DNA of 64,000 nt from Coptis chinensis (GCA_015680905.1 CM027380.1:33224001-33288000), one strand, 5' to 3'. Numbered from the stretch's first letter, positions 34,375 to 46,150 are shown. Notes: generated by a model not told the origin, from the letters alone. A program made the numbers and translations.

Positions 34375-35060
34375 ATTAGCCTTTGAATGATAATTACAGT
34401 TGAATCAAGCCTAACCCTGGCGTTGGTGTTAAGTTGATTGTATGCCTTTTGGGGGCGTCACTATAGTTGATAGCTAGCCTTTTGGGGGCGTCACTATGGT
34501 TGAATCAAGCTTAACCCTGGCATTGGTGTTAAGTTGATTGTACGCCTTTTGGGGGCGTCATTATGGTTGAATCAAGCTTAACCCTGGCGTTGGTGTTAAG
34601 TTGATTGTATGCCTTTTGGAGGCGTTTTTGTTGATAGTTAGCATTTTGGGGGCATCACTATGGTTGATAGCTAGCCTTTTGGGGGCGTCATTATGGTTGA
34701 ATCAAGCTTAACCCTAGCGTTGGTGTTAAGTTGATTGTACACCTTTTAGGGGCATTTTTGTTAATAGTTAGCCTTTTGGGGGCATTACTATGATTGATAG
34801 CTAGCCTTTTGGGGGCGTCACTATTGTGGTTGTTCCTCGTTGAACGTCCTTGATTGCGATCTGACATCGTAGTGCGTGGTTCGAACTTGATCCTTAGTAG
34901 GGCATCAAGCTGATTGGTTGAGAGTTAGCCTTTTGGAGGCGCTATTGTTGTCGTAGATGTCATTTGAGCTGGCTGATTAGTAAGCCTTTTGGGGGCATTA
35001 CTATGACTGATCGTTAACCTTTAGCTAGCGTGCTTATCACTAGCCCCCAGTTCGTAGTAG
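34375..35060. repeat. Composite tandem repeat inside the LARD-like element
   Basis: Alternating modules: CTTTTGGGGGCGTCACTAT, recurring about ten times, and a roughly 50-bp module containing TAACCCTGGCGTTGGTGTT, recurring four to five times. They are joined in varying order by GATTGTA/GATAGCTAG connectors. Confidence 0.9.
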
Positions 35061-35199
35061 AAGCAGCCCTTTGTGGGTGTTAATGTTATTTAGCCCCAGT
35101 GAAATAACTTGTCTCAGTTCGGAAATGGCTATGGCTAGCCCCTAGCTTGATTGGCTTGCAATAAATTGCAAGGGAATGAGCTTCCATTTTGCAATTTGA

Positions 35200-35770
35200 G
35201 TGATAGCTGACTTGAGGACGGCATGTCTTGAGGACGACCTGAGCTGAGGATGAGCTGTTCTGAGGATGGTCTGTTTTAAGGACGACCTGAGCTAAAGATG
35301 AGCTGATCTGAGGATGAGCTGATCTTTAGCTAATTGGAGTAAGTTTATACGTGTTTTGGTATTTTAGCCATAGCTTTGGCTACAGTTGTCAAAATCATGC
35401 GTGTGAGCCCAATTTGGAAAGATCTCGGCGACGCGAACGCTGTCACCACTAAGCTTCGTGGTGGCCATTTTTGAGGTCAAAATCCACTGTTTTCCCCTCT
35501 AAAATCATATTTTTCTATTTTTGTCCGACTGGTGATGATGATGACCGATCGATGAATGACCGGATGAGGACGATCCGGAGGAGGAGGACGACTGGTGAGG
35601 ATGACTGGTGAGGATGACTTGGCTTGATGATGTGCTGATCGATGGACGACCTAGCTAAGGACGACCTGGCTGAGGATGACCTGAGCTGAGGATGACTTGG
35701 CTTGATGATGTGCTGATCTGATGGATGACCTGACTGAGGATGACCTGAGCTGATGGAGGGCCTGGCAAAT
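35200..35770. repeat. GAGGATGACCTGAGCT-type short tandem repeats
   Basis: Imperfect repeats of 13-16 bp built on GAGGAYGACCTGRGCT, with interruptions near 35330-35520. They lie in the 5' half of the LARD-like interior. Confidence 0.85.
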
Positions 35771-36287
35771 GTCTTTGCATGAGATCTAACTGAGGTTTTA
35801 ATATAGCTCTGTGATGAGTTGTGCTGGTGTGCGCTTCTCCTTATTGATATTAACTTGCTCTGAAATTTTTGTTTGAAAGTGGTTGAATCAGCACCTTAGT
35901 TGACCTGGTAAGGAGCGACCTGTAAGCTGGATTCCTGGATCTGTATTGTCACCGATTCGCCGTAAAAGAATATGTGATATGGTGGTAGTTGTAGCCCTCG
36001 GGTTGGTACTGGATCGACTGCAAGTGATCTGTAAATCTGAAATATATCTTGCAACATAGAAGTGTGCACAGATTATCCGAATTGAACTAAGATTAAAGAT
36101 TAGTATAAATGAAGAATAGTTGAATGTAGACTTATCTCTTAGAACGCTGACTTTTCGCTTGCTGCCATTGATAGTTGAATGGAAGAATGCTGACTATTCC
36201 TTCCTAGTGGTTTTACCAAGTTTCATGGGCTTGAGAAAATGATGTGAATGCTTGTTCTCAAGAAAACGAACCGGTAGACGGCGCCAA

Positions 36288-36714
36288 TGTGGAGGTACAG
36301 TTTTGGCATGACCTTACAATCTCGAGAATAGGGTTTGTATAAAATGTTTGACTGAACTCAAGTCGGTGCTCTGAGTTGCATACGTATTCAGTTCTCTGAT
36401 GAACTGGAATCAAGTCAGACGTAGTTCATGTTGAGTGATTGAGTGGGAGATGGAGACAATGTCAGCCTTCCTTTGAGAATGGAGAAAACGCCTTCTTTTA
36501 TAGGCGTAGATCCCCCTTTTGTGCTGTCTTGATGATTGGTTTTACTCATTCCGTTACTAAGTAATGATCTATTATTAATGATGTTGTTGACCAGCTTGCA
36601 GCGGTTATGTTTCCTAGGTCGTTTGGACGACCTGACCTTAGGTCGTATGCACGACCTGCTTGTAGTCTGGACACGTGGTCTGCCACGAGTGGTTGAGAGT
36701 GGATAATACTGACA
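36288..36714 (-). repeat. 5' LTR of the LARD-like element
   Basis: 427 bp, starting TGTGGAGG and ending ACTGACA, next to the primer-binding site at 36271-36287. Confidence 0.95.
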
Positions 36715-36719
36715 GTGAC

Positions 36720-37486
36720 TGTGTACTCAGAAATCAATGTTGTTAAGAGAGAAAAAGAGACGTCCAATTTGGATAGAAATAGGAGAGAAAAAATAATTTT
36801 TGATGTACAAAGTAAGAAGAGATGTAACAAAAGAGTGAGAAATGTTCAAGGGATTATATGTAAATTTGTATAATGAAATACCATTTTTGAAAAAAAAAAA
36901 ACAAAACACTAATATATGAACAAGAAATTGGGCCGAAGGCCCAATTTTTGAGAAAATGAAGTCTAGAGGACACACTTTTTGGTGAGTAACTCACAAGGAC
37001 AAATTTTAGAAATTAGTAACTCATGAACCCACGATTTCATATTTACCCTCAAGGACAAAATAAGTTGGCCCGACCCATTTGTTTTTTTTAAATGCCAGTT
37101 ATACCCTTCTGTGAAATTGACCATATTTTTATAATACCAGTTTAACCCCTCCGTGTTTTATTTAAAACAGAGAAAATTTCAAAATCAGAAACTACTTTAC
37201 ACTGCGTGCTGCGTTTTTAGTGGAGAGCGAAGATCGCGACACCAGGTTTCAATCTAAAAAGGTTTGTTCTATATGATTTCAATATGAGGTCCAATAATCT
37301 ATTAACTTAAACTTGAAATCGTATGTTGAGGGTATACTTAAACTTGAAATCGTATTTTGAAATCATAAAATGTTATGATTTGTATACCCATTGAGATTGT
37401 TTATGATTGATGGTTTTTATGCTATCGGCTTTGTTTTGATTAAGGTTGTTTTATGATATAGATATTTCTTGTTTTTTAGATCTGAA
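36720..37486. other. Spacer before the Ulp1-type MULE gene set
   Basis: AT-rich and non-coding. The left end of the MuDR-like element must lie in or left of this stretch; I could not identify its terminal inverted repeat by eye. Confidence 0.3.
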
Positions 37487-37825
37487 TGGGTATGAATACT
37501 CATTAAACAAATAATATGAACACTTATTGTTAATAGTCTAGTTGAGTATGAACAATGTATGTTCATACCTCTCTAAAGCATTGCGAATGATGATAGTAGT
37601 ACGTGTACTATGAACATTTAATGTTTATGGTGAACACTTATTGTTCATAGTGTAGTGGAGTATGAACAATGTATGTTCATACCTCTATGAAGCATTGTGA
37701 ATGATCATAGTAGTACGTGTACTATAAACATTTATTGTTCATGGTGAACACTTATTGTTCATAGTCTAGTGGAGTATGAACAATGTATGTTCATACCTCT
37801 CTGAAGAATTGTGAATGATCATAGT
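37487..37825. repeat. Palindrome cluster a: 114-bp tandem repeat upstream of the MuDR-like transposase
   Basis: The landmark CATACCTCT recurs at 37564, 37678 and 37792, a 114-bp period. Each unit holds two or three copies of the TGAACA...TGTTCA palindrome plus GTAGTACGTGTACTA, itself a small palindrome. It lies just before the transposase ORF, probably in its 5' intron or leader. Confidence 0.85.
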
Positions 37826-37888
37826 ATTTTGTTTTTATTGTGTACATCTCCTGAATTACATTTTTATTGTGTTTTTGTGGGTTGAATT

Positions 37889-40237
37889 TTGCAGTTATAC
37901 ATGGAATTTAGTGTGATTGGAGTTTTTTGCTGTAATGGGGGTACTTTGTCCTTTCGTTTTGGGTTGGATTCTTCGATTGATGTTGTTACGCGCAAGGTGT
38001 GTGACAAGTGGCCTGATTTGGGATTAAGGAGTTTTTCTATGTGTTTCTCCCGTGATGCAAAAGAGAATATGATTGAAACGGATGGGGATTTGCGATCATT
38101 GGCTTGCTATTGTTATGGCATGAAGATTGCAACTGTGGAGATTAAAGTAAATGTGTGTATGAGTTCAATGAGTAGCTGTAGTGGTGCAAGTACGTCAAGT
38201 TCATCAGGTTCATCGAGTTACTTAATTGGTGGTGAGGTTGTTGGCCATAAAACTTACAAGTCTGATTTTTGGTGGTGTAACTTTGATGGTGGTGTTGGGC
38301 AGAGATTTTCTTTAGGTGCTCCTGAGTTTAGATCTAAATTGATAGAGTACTCTATTGTGAGTGGTTACAAGTATGAGTTGATAAAGAATGATGATTTTAG
38401 AGTGACTGCGGTTTGTCAGAAAAAGAATGAGCTAAATTGTCAATGGTGTATTCACTCTTGGGAGAGTTGTGGTTATTTTGAGATTAAAAAGATTAATCTC
38501 ACACACACTTGTGGTTTTGCAGTTAAAGACTACGAGAATCCACCTCTCACTTCTTATCTTGTGAAGACTCATATTCTTGATTTTGCGAGAGATAAATCAG
38601 ATTTGACATTTGGAGATATTACTGCTTTATATACTCGTGAGTACGGGCTTCGTATTTCAAGGCACATAGCTTATGCGGGTAAAAAGTTGGCATTGAAGGA
38701 GTTGTATGGTAATGTTGCGCTGTCTTATAATGACTTGTTGTGGTATACGGAGGAGTTGAAAAGAAGAGATCCTGGGAATATTGTTGAACTTGAAGTTAAC
38801 AAGGAGAGTGGGAAGTTTGAGAGGGTGTTTGTTACTTTTGAATCAAGTATCCATGGTTTTAAGTTTTGATGTCCGATGGTGTATTTGGATGGAACATTCT
38901 TGAAATCTGAATACAAAGGGTGTTTGTTGGCTACTACAGCAAAAAATGGAGATCAAGGTATTCTCCTAATTTTACTAGCATTTTCATTAGTTTTAATTTT
39001 GTGTTTGGTTATGAACAATCATAACTATTTTGGAGTATGAACAATACGTGTTCATATGAACAATCATTGTGCATGCATATTTTTGTGTATGAACATTCAA
39101 TGTTCATACACTCTGTATGAACACATAACACTGATGCTTCAAGTTATCTCATATTTTTTTTTTTGTTTTTTTAAAGATTGTTCCCTCTTGTTGTTGGTGT
39201 TGCTGACATTGAAAACGATTCCAATTGGTATTGGTTTCTTGATATGTTTAAGAAGGCTTTTAGGTATGAGCGGAGGTATATGTTTTTGAGTGATAGGCAT
39301 CATGGTTTGCTTGTCAACATTCCTATTGTATTTCCTGATTCCTATCACTCTTTTTGCTTGTGGCATATGGAGAACAACCTTAGAACATGTTTGTCGAAGT
39401 CATGTGGTATGAGAAAAGTGTTGGTTGCATTATTTAAGAAATGTGCTTATGTTGCCACACGAGAAATTTGAGGAACACATGGCTGAATTCAAGGAAATTG
39501 GTAGAGATGCACTTTCTAACTTTCTTAATAGGGCCCTTTATAAGTACTAGACTAATGCATGTTTCTGTGGGGCCCGGTATGGTGAGATGTGCTCTTCCTT
39601 GGCGGAGTGCTTCAACAACTGGATAGATAAAGAGCGGCATCTTCCTATCACAGCCATGTTAGATGGAATTCGAATGAAGATGATGAAGATGGCGTCTTGC
39701 CGGAGGATGGAATGCAAGAATTGGAAAAGTTTTCTTTGTCCTAAAATTGAAGCAAAGTTGCTTGAGAGGACTGAGAGGGCTCGTTCTGTGACTGTGACAA
39801 AGTCAGATGATCATGTATTTGAAGTTGATACTGAGAAGCATAAGCATCGGGTTGATTTGCTTAGGAGAGATTGTACTTGCAACAAATGGGGCATAAACGG
39901 TTTTCCTTGCCGTCATGCTATTGCAAGTATTCATTGCAAACAGGAGTCGGTGTATTCATACATTGAAGATGCATTTCGCTCCACTTATTTCAGTAGCACC
40001 TACTCTCATGGCATAACTGCAATTAGTCGTAATGAGATCTGTTCGGATGGTTCTGATGAAGTGCAAATTCTCCCACCAGATGTGAAGAAGCCTCCGGGTA
40101 GACCACGAGTTAAGAGGATTGAGAGCGTGGGTGCTATGCGTTATATTGCCCACAAGTGCAGAAAATGTGATAGCACCGACCGACATGACTGAAAGAATTG
40201 CCAAGGGAAAACTGTTGATGTGTTAACTACTGAGTAG
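37889..40237 (+). pseudogene. MuDR/MURA-type MULE transposase, broken
   Basis: Domains in order: an N-terminal ubiquitin-like/PB1-type region (FRFGLDSSIDVVTRKVCDKW); a Ser-rich linker; the MuDR DNA-binding domain (FRSKLIEYSIVSGYKYELIK with CQWCIHSWE...HTCG); the MULE core with MVYLDGTFLKSEYKGCLL, FPLVVGVADIENDSNWYWF, LSDRHHGLL and FCLWHMENN; a SWIM zinc finger CTCNKWGINGFPCRHAIASI; a PPGRPRVKR AT-hook-like motif; and a zinc-knuckle-like KCRKCDSTDRH. An intron lies at about 38956-39175. Breaks: TGA just before CPMVYLDG at 38867, a phase error at the intron junction, a shift near 39466, TAG at 39548 where Trp is expected, and TGA at 40190. It faces the Ulp1-like genes tail to tail. Confidence 0.9.
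39006..39135. repeat. Palindrome cluster b, in the transposase intron
   Basis: Four to five complete or partial TATGAACA...TGTTCATA sites inside the intron of the MuDR-like gene, e.g. TATGAACATT C AATGTTCATA near 39091. Confidence 0.85.
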
Positions 40238-40309
40238 CCTAGTGGCGATATGGTATCAAGGTCTTGCCAATTATTCTAGGTAGGAAGAACTAATCAGGCT
40301 GTGGTAATG

Positions 40310-40480
40310 TTTTGTATGAACAATATATTGATTGACTGATTGATATTAATACAGTTTTCATATGATTTTTATATTAGGATGTTTAATGTTCTAGGTGGAA
40401 TATATTTGTTCATACTTACTGGAGTATGAACATTCAATGTTCATGATGAACAATCAATGTTCATAGTGAACATTTTGTCA
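40310..40480. repeat. Palindrome cluster c, between the convergent genes
   Basis: Several TATGAACA/TGTTCATA sites in the short spacer between the 3' ends of the MuDR-like and Ulp1-like genes. One more half-site at 40640-40648 overlaps the Ulp1-like stop codon. Confidence 0.8.
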
Positions 40481-41548
40481 TTGTGTACCAAAATCATGAC
40501 CACTCAGAGAACACATTTGACTATGAATCACCACTGATGCACATTCATACACGAGAAAAAAATATTGTTTTGTCCTTGGGTACCAAAAAGACAACTCAAA
40601 AAGAACACATTTCACTTTGAATCACCACGTCAAAATATATTGTTCATAGAGTAAACTCTCCTTTTCTTAACGACTCCTGGAACTTATGATCTTCCTTTGT
40701 CCAGCTTCTTGGTTTATCAGAAAGCAATCCACATGCAAGTTCTGGGCGCATATTGTGTACTTCGGTTTCAGTAGTTACATCACAAAAATCCTAATGATCT
40801 TGTTCATAAAGAATTTGCATCATTTTACAAACATGAACGCCGCAATCAATGCTGCAATTTAGAGAATACATCTCAGGTCAATTATTGTTTTCTGTATGTC
40901 TAGAAGTCTCCAAGAATGTCAGTGAATAATTACGTGCTTACCTATTTTGTTGCTGTGGACATTTTTTAGGCATTATTCTTCCTTTATTACTGAGGCTGTG
41001 GATTTTCTTCTTCTCCATTTTGATACAACTGTTGATGGGATCAACCAGTCTTTTCCTCTGCAAAATAAAAAGAAGTTATTTCATTATGTTTCAAGAAAAA
41101 AAATTCATGTCAGTTAAGTGTTTTATGTTGAACTCACCAGATTATTCGCAACTTGGAGCGATTTTTTTTCGGTGATTAGGGAGTTGAAATGAAACCATTG
41201 ATCTTGTTGTCCCTCTATCAACTCTATTACAAGAAGTGTCCAATGTGTATCTGAATGAACAGGAATAGCTATGAATTTTGCAGAAACATTGATGCTCTGC
41301 ACTATTTTTTCCAAGCCTCGTTCTTCATCTAACATTTTCTGTGTCAATGATTGCCTGAAATAGTAAGAATGTGACAACATTTACAATATAGAAATGAAAC
41401 AGAATTTTGTAATAAATATTTTACCTTTATGTTTGAAGTGATTAGACAAGTTTCGTTTTTTCCATGGTTCTTTTCTTGAAGGTGTTTAGACCACCAGTCG
41501 ATAACCTGTTGAATTGAGCATTTTTTAAATTGGCATTACATATTTCAT

Positions 41549-41765
41549 GAGCAATGATTGTTCATAGTACAGTATGGACTATGAACAATGAGTGTTCATA
41601 GCTCATGACTATGAACAATAAGTGTTTATAGTTCAATTTTAGTATGAACAAAGAATGTCCATAGCTCATGACTATGAATAATGATTGTTCATAGTATAGT
41701 ATGGACTATGAACAATGATTGTTCATAGCTCATGACTATGAACAATGATTGTTCATAGTACAATT
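41549..41765. repeat. Palindrome cluster d, in an intron of Ulp1-like copy 1
   Basis: About six sites of TATGAACAAT G ATTGTTCATA type, separated mostly by GCTCATGAC or by AGTA-rich spacers. Confidence 0.9.
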
Positions 41766-42049
41766 TTAGTATAAACAAATTTTACCTGAAAATCAATTTC
41801 TCTATCAAATAGAAGGTCTTCAACTAGAACACCCTGTACTTGTAAATTTCCATCTGACCATGCAATTGTGCTTCAAAAACCACAAGAAATTACCATAAGA
41901 AATTACCATTAGTCAAAAATGTTATAGTAAACTTGTAAAACTTACAGTCTTGTTAGACTTACCCTTTGTCTGCTATCGTGAAGAAAGTGTTGACATCTTG
42001 TCTGTGGCTTTCTTCTAATCCCTCATAGTAAGGACTCATCTTAGGGGAA

Positions 42050-42305
42050 CAAAGAATGTTCTTAGCTCATGACTATGAACAATTATTGTTCATAGAATAG
42101 TATGAACTATGAACAATGAGTGTTCATAGCTCATGACTATGAACAATGAGTGTTCATAGTCCAATTTTAGTATGAACAAAGAATGTTCATAGCTCATGAC
42201 TATGAACAATGATTGTTCATAGTATAGTATGGACTATGAACAATGATTGTTCATAGCTCATGACTATGAACAATGATTGTTTATAGTACAATTTTTGTAT
42301 AAACA
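42050..42305. repeat. Palindrome cluster e, duplicate of cluster d
   Basis: About seven sites in the same order and with the same GCTCATGAC spacers as cluster d, carried by the 527-bp duplication. Confidence 0.9.
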
Positions 42306-42859
42306 AATTTTACATGAAAATCAATTTATCTATCAAACAGAAGGTCTTCAACTAGAACACCCTGTACTTATAAATTTCCATCTGACCATGCAATTGTGCT
42401 TCGAAAACCACAAGGAATTACCATAAGAAATTACCATTAGTCAAAAATGTTATAGTAAACTTGTAAAACTTACAGTCTTGTTAGACTTACCCTTTGTCTG
42501 CTATCGTGAAGAAAGTGTCGACATCTTGTCTGTGGCTTTCTTCTAATCCCTCATAGTAAGGACTCATCTTAGGGTCTTCGAGTGGTCCACTCTCAATATC
42601 ATCATCAAGAATTTGCTTGCCAGTATCAACTTTCTTTATTTTCCCCTTCCCTTCAACAGTGTATTCCTTACTAATAGGCTTAGTTTTCCTTCCTTTCTTT
42701 TCCTTGACTTGCTTTACTAGGGAACAAGGTTTCTCTGCTCCCTTACCCGCCTCAACATCCTTCTCTTCACCTTTATTTGTATCTCCCTCCTTGTCTGGCG
42801 GAGACAATGTAAGACGTAAGTCAAATGATGGAGCTTCAAACTCTCGCTGGAGCTTCACT

Positions 42860-43040
42860 TGTTGCACTTCAGCGAGGGGGACTTGATCAGGTTGAGGTTG
42901 CAATTCAGCCAGGGGGACTTGATCAGGTTGAGGTTGAGGTTGCACTTCAGTCAGAGGGACTTGGTCAGGTTGAGGTTGCAATTCAGTAATGGGGACTTGA
43001 TCAGGTTGAGGTTGAGGTTGATCAGGTTGAGGTTTAGCTG
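42860..43040 (-). repeat. In-frame PQPDQVPL coding repeat
   Basis: Five to six copies of a 30-45 bp unit encoding (Q)PQPDQVPLxEVQ/LQ in exon 3 of Ulp1-like copy 1. Length varies in multiples of three, so the frame is preserved. Confidence 0.85.
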
Positions 43041-43484
43041 TATCCCCCTCTTGCCTTTCCTTTAACATCTCTTTTAATTTTTTTATTTCTTCTTCGTGAT
43101 CAAGAAGTTGTTTCTCAAGTGTGGCAATTTTGGCCAACAGTTCTTTGTTCTCCACTCTAAGTGTTTCATCCGTTCCTGGAGTAGGCTGGACTTCATGATA
43201 TGTATTTTTGACTAAATCAATGTACATGTCACGAAGTAACTCCCTTTCAGCCTCCGTTGCTACTTCAGCATTGACAACGATCTGAGATGCAGCTACTGTA
43301 GTAGTCGGAGTCTTCCGGAACGCATCAAACAAGGTCTTTAAATTCCACCTCGCACACCTGGGGAATTTACTTTCATGGTTCTGTACCTTGTTGATGACTA
43401 GAGAGTGTTCACAAAACCAAAATTGCAACGCACGTGACGAAATCCATATTAGTTCACACACCAATAAACCAAAATATTAAAACA

Positions 43485-43730
43485 ATCAATGTTCATACCA
43501 TAATAATAGATATGAACAATTAGTGTTCATACCTATCCATGTATTAACATTGAATATTCATTAGGATATGAACATTGAATGTTCATATCTAGTGTACTAT
43601 GAACATTCAATGTTCATACCCAATCAATGTTCATACCGAAGGACTATGAACATTCAATGTTCATACCCTAGGGCTATGAACATCGAATGTTCATACCCAA
43701 AGACTATGAACATTCAATGTTTATACCTAC
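43485..43730. repeat. Palindrome cluster f, in an intron of Ulp1-like copy 1
   Basis: Eight or so sites, mainly TATGAACATT/AATGTTCATA, with spacers such as CCCTAGGAC and CCCAAAGAC. Confidence 0.9.
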
Positions 43731-44619
43731 GAATTGAAAAAAAAAATTAAGGAGAAACAATACCATAAACATTATCGTGCAGCCATTGATTGTCAGTTTC
43801 TTATTGACTTTGTGCTCTCTAGCTGCATCAATTAGGTCATTGTGGATAGTTGTTGGCCAAGACAACTTTCTCAATGTATCCAAGTTGTCAACAGCAATTA
43901 CCAATGGCCACAAGATTCTGTAATTGGCATTTGTGAAGAAGCAAGTTGTCAGCATGAAGAGAGACACCAGCCTTGCAAAATCTTCAGCTGCGTGTTGCTC
44001 TTCTGGGTCGTCCAAGGTCCTCTGTATGCCATCTTCTACTTGAGCCTTGGTATATCGGACGGTCTCATCACCAAAATACTTCAAAATGAACCTTGTTTTT
44101 CGTTCATCAGCTCCGACAATCCGGTTTAGTTGCACCATTGTCTCGATCATAGGAATTCCAAATATTAGGCTGACCTCTTCTACAGTGAACTTGACAAGCT
44201 TTTTTCCAATCTGAAATGCCTCCTCAAGTACAGTGAAATTGTCTAGAATATAAAATATTTCCTTGTTAGGTTTGTTTCCTTCTACAATAATATTGTTGTA
44301 CAATGCATCAAACATGTACCAAAACGGCGTCTTCTTCATTTCATGGAGATGTTTTTCTGGAATGCCTCTCTGCTTGAGTTTTCTTACAAGACTTATCATA
44401 AAAGACAAGGTACTTCGCAGCTGAGTTACCTTCTTTTCCTCCTCTTTCTTCTTTTTCACTTCCACTGCCTTATTTCCCTTTCCTTTTTTAGCAACAGATT
44501 GACCGACATCAGTGGTTGGCACTTCCTTCCTTTTCTTCTGTCTATGGGCTAAGTTCTGCAAATTAATAAAAGCCATATATCAAGATTAAAAAATTAGGAA
44601 AGTATATATCAATGGCTGA

Positions 44620-45100
44620 ACATTGATGTTCATACCCTTGGAATATGAACATCGAATGTTCATACCCACTCAATGTTCATACCCAAGGACTATGAACATT
44701 TCATGTTCATGTATAAACACCTACCCAAGGACTATGAACATTGAATGTTCATGTATGGACATTGAATGTTCATATCCAAGGACTATGAATATTGAATGTT
44801 CATGTATGAACATTGAATGTTCATATCCAAGGACTATGAACATTTAATGTTCATACCCAATCAATGTTCATACCCAAGGACTATAAACATTGAATGTTTA
44901 TGTATGAACAGTCAATATTCATACACAATCAATGTTCATACCCAAAGGACCAAGTACTATGAACATCGAATGTTCATACCCAAAGGACTATGAACATTGA
45001 ATGTTCATACCAAATCAATGTCCATACCCAAGGACTATGAACATTCGAATGTTCATACCCAAGGACTATGAAAATTCAATATTCATACACTAATATTTCA
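44620..45100. repeat. Palindrome cluster g, largest array, in intron 1 of Ulp1-like copy 1
   Basis: Fifteen or more TATGAACATT G AATGTTCATA sites at roughly 30-bp spacing, most followed by the spacer CCCAAGGAC; some sites overlap or share an arm. Confidence 0.92.
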
Positions 45101-45729
45101 TACCGTGCAACATGCATGCATAAACTAACATTCACTAACATAGGGAACAGAGTTATGAACTATCATTGCAAAAAAAATCATTGTTCATACTGAAAAATGT
45201 ACCCTTATTAGTACATCCTCTTCTTGTTCTTCTCCTGGTTCTTGTTGTAGTTGTTCTTCTTCATCTTTATTTTCTCCAACATCATCTGATTTCTCATCAA
45301 CTTATATTATGCTCTTAAGGACAAAATTATCTGCTTTCTCATCATCATTCTCAGTAGTTGCAATTCCTTCTTGTTCCTCCATCAAATCATCCAGCATAAT
45401 ATTGTCAATAACAGATGATATTTGTTGGATGTGTTCTTGACAATAAACTTGGTTTTCAAATCTAGTATTCGTGCAATTTTCCGTTGCGCACAAGTTCTCG
45501 TCGGTTTCAAATGGTGAGTTTGACATTTTTACTGGGTTTGATTTTGATTTTGTTATATTGTTTGAGTTAAGTAAGAAAATATATCAATATGGGGTTTAGT
45601 TTGCGGTTTTGGTTTCTTTGCGCTCTTTTTTTCGAAATGTGTGTAACTGAAATCGTAAAAACAAGAAATGATGGACACGTAACACTCAAAACCGCTTTTG
45701 AGGGTAATTATGTCTTTTCACATGTGTGC

Positions 45730-46150
45730 ATAAGTATGAACAATCAATGTTCATAGCTCAATGTCTTTTCACATGTTGAGGTATGAACAATGATTGCTCA
45801 TATTATATTTGAAATCAAAGTAGTCATGAACAATGATTGTTCATGTTTGATGTATGAACACTGAATTTTCATACTCCCAAATAGGTATGAACAATCCATG
45901 TTCATAACTGGATCAATGTTCATACCTATTGGATCATTGTTCATAGCTCCAATAGGTATGAACACTTTTTGTTCATAGTTAATGTTCGTAATTGAGGGTA
46001 TGAACAATGAGTGTTCATACCTGCTTAAAGAAAATAATATGAACATTGATTGTTCATACCTATTGGAGATATGAACACTCATTGTTCATACCTTTAACCA
46101 GGTATGAACAATGAGTGTTCATATCCACAAATATGAACATCAATTATGAA
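45730..46150. repeat. Palindrome cluster h, between the two Ulp1-like genes
   Basis: About a dozen sites; here arms alternate between AAT/ATT and ACT/AGT inner triplets, and spacers include CCTATTGGA and CCAATAGG. Confidence 0.9.

Larger units (their letters stand above)
33664..36714 (-). mobile_element. Non-coding LTR retrotransposon (LARD-like), 3.05 kb
   Basis: LTRs at 33664-34091 and 36288-36714 are flanked by the perfect duplication GTGAC (33659-33663 and 36715-36719). On minus the internal region opens with TTGGCGCCGTCTACCGG, a plant-type primer-binding site starting TGGCGCC. It ends with the polypurine tract AAAGAAAGGGGG, so the element points left. The roughly 2.2 kb interior has no protein domain and consists mainly of tandem repeats. 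It is a large retrotransposon derivative dependent on another element. Confidence 0.95.
41549..42573. repeat. 527-bp tandem duplication inside Ulp1-like copy 1
   Basis: Two near-identical blocks (about 41549-42046 and 42076-42573; CAACTAGAACACCCTGTACT at 41821 and 42348). Each contains a palindrome cluster, the exon encoding VQGVLVEDLLFDREIDF, and the end of the preceding exon (YYEGLEESHRQ...FFTIADKG). It partly duplicates two exons and adds an internal splice choice. Few differences, so it is recent. Confidence 0.95.
40644..45526 (-). pseudogene. Ulp1/SENP-like cysteine protease gene of a MULE, copy 1
   Basis: Multi-exon on minus. Exon 1 (45526 to about 45208) starts MSNSPFETDENLCATENC and is acidic. 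Exon 2 (43764-44555) has TPFWYMFDALYNN and KFTVEEVSLIFGIPM, the N-terminal module of plant Ulp1-type MULE proteins. Exon 3 (about 43470-42491) has WISSRALQFWFCEHS, a coiled coil, and a PQPDQVPL repeat. Then come exons at about 41786-41878, 41426-41508 and 41140-41357 (catalytic His in HSDTHWTLLVIEL), 40943-41058 (KKCPQQNR) and 40644-40865 (catalytic Cys in IDCGVHVCKMM). The usual Asp is Asn (FHFNSL). In-frame stops occur in exon 1 (LKSII*) and after LYEQDH. The fold is peptidase C48 (deSUMOylase-like); function in MULEs is unknown. Confidence 0.8.

Noticed and set aside
37889..40192. MuDR-like gene as a domesticated (MUSTANG-type) host gene
   Set aside because: In-frame stops and shifts, and linkage to Ulp1-like genes, indicate a mobile-element gene.
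40237..40644. Terminal inverted repeats of the Ulp1-type MULE near 37 kb and 45.7 kb
   Set aside because: I compared TACCCTCAA-type segments near 37048 and 45700 (reverse strand) but the match is too short, and no 9-bp duplication was seen.
44620..45100. CRISPR-like array (regular palindromic repeats with short spacers)
   Set aside because: Plant nuclear context, spacers of about 9-15 bp that are themselves repeated, and no cas genes. The resemblance is superficial.
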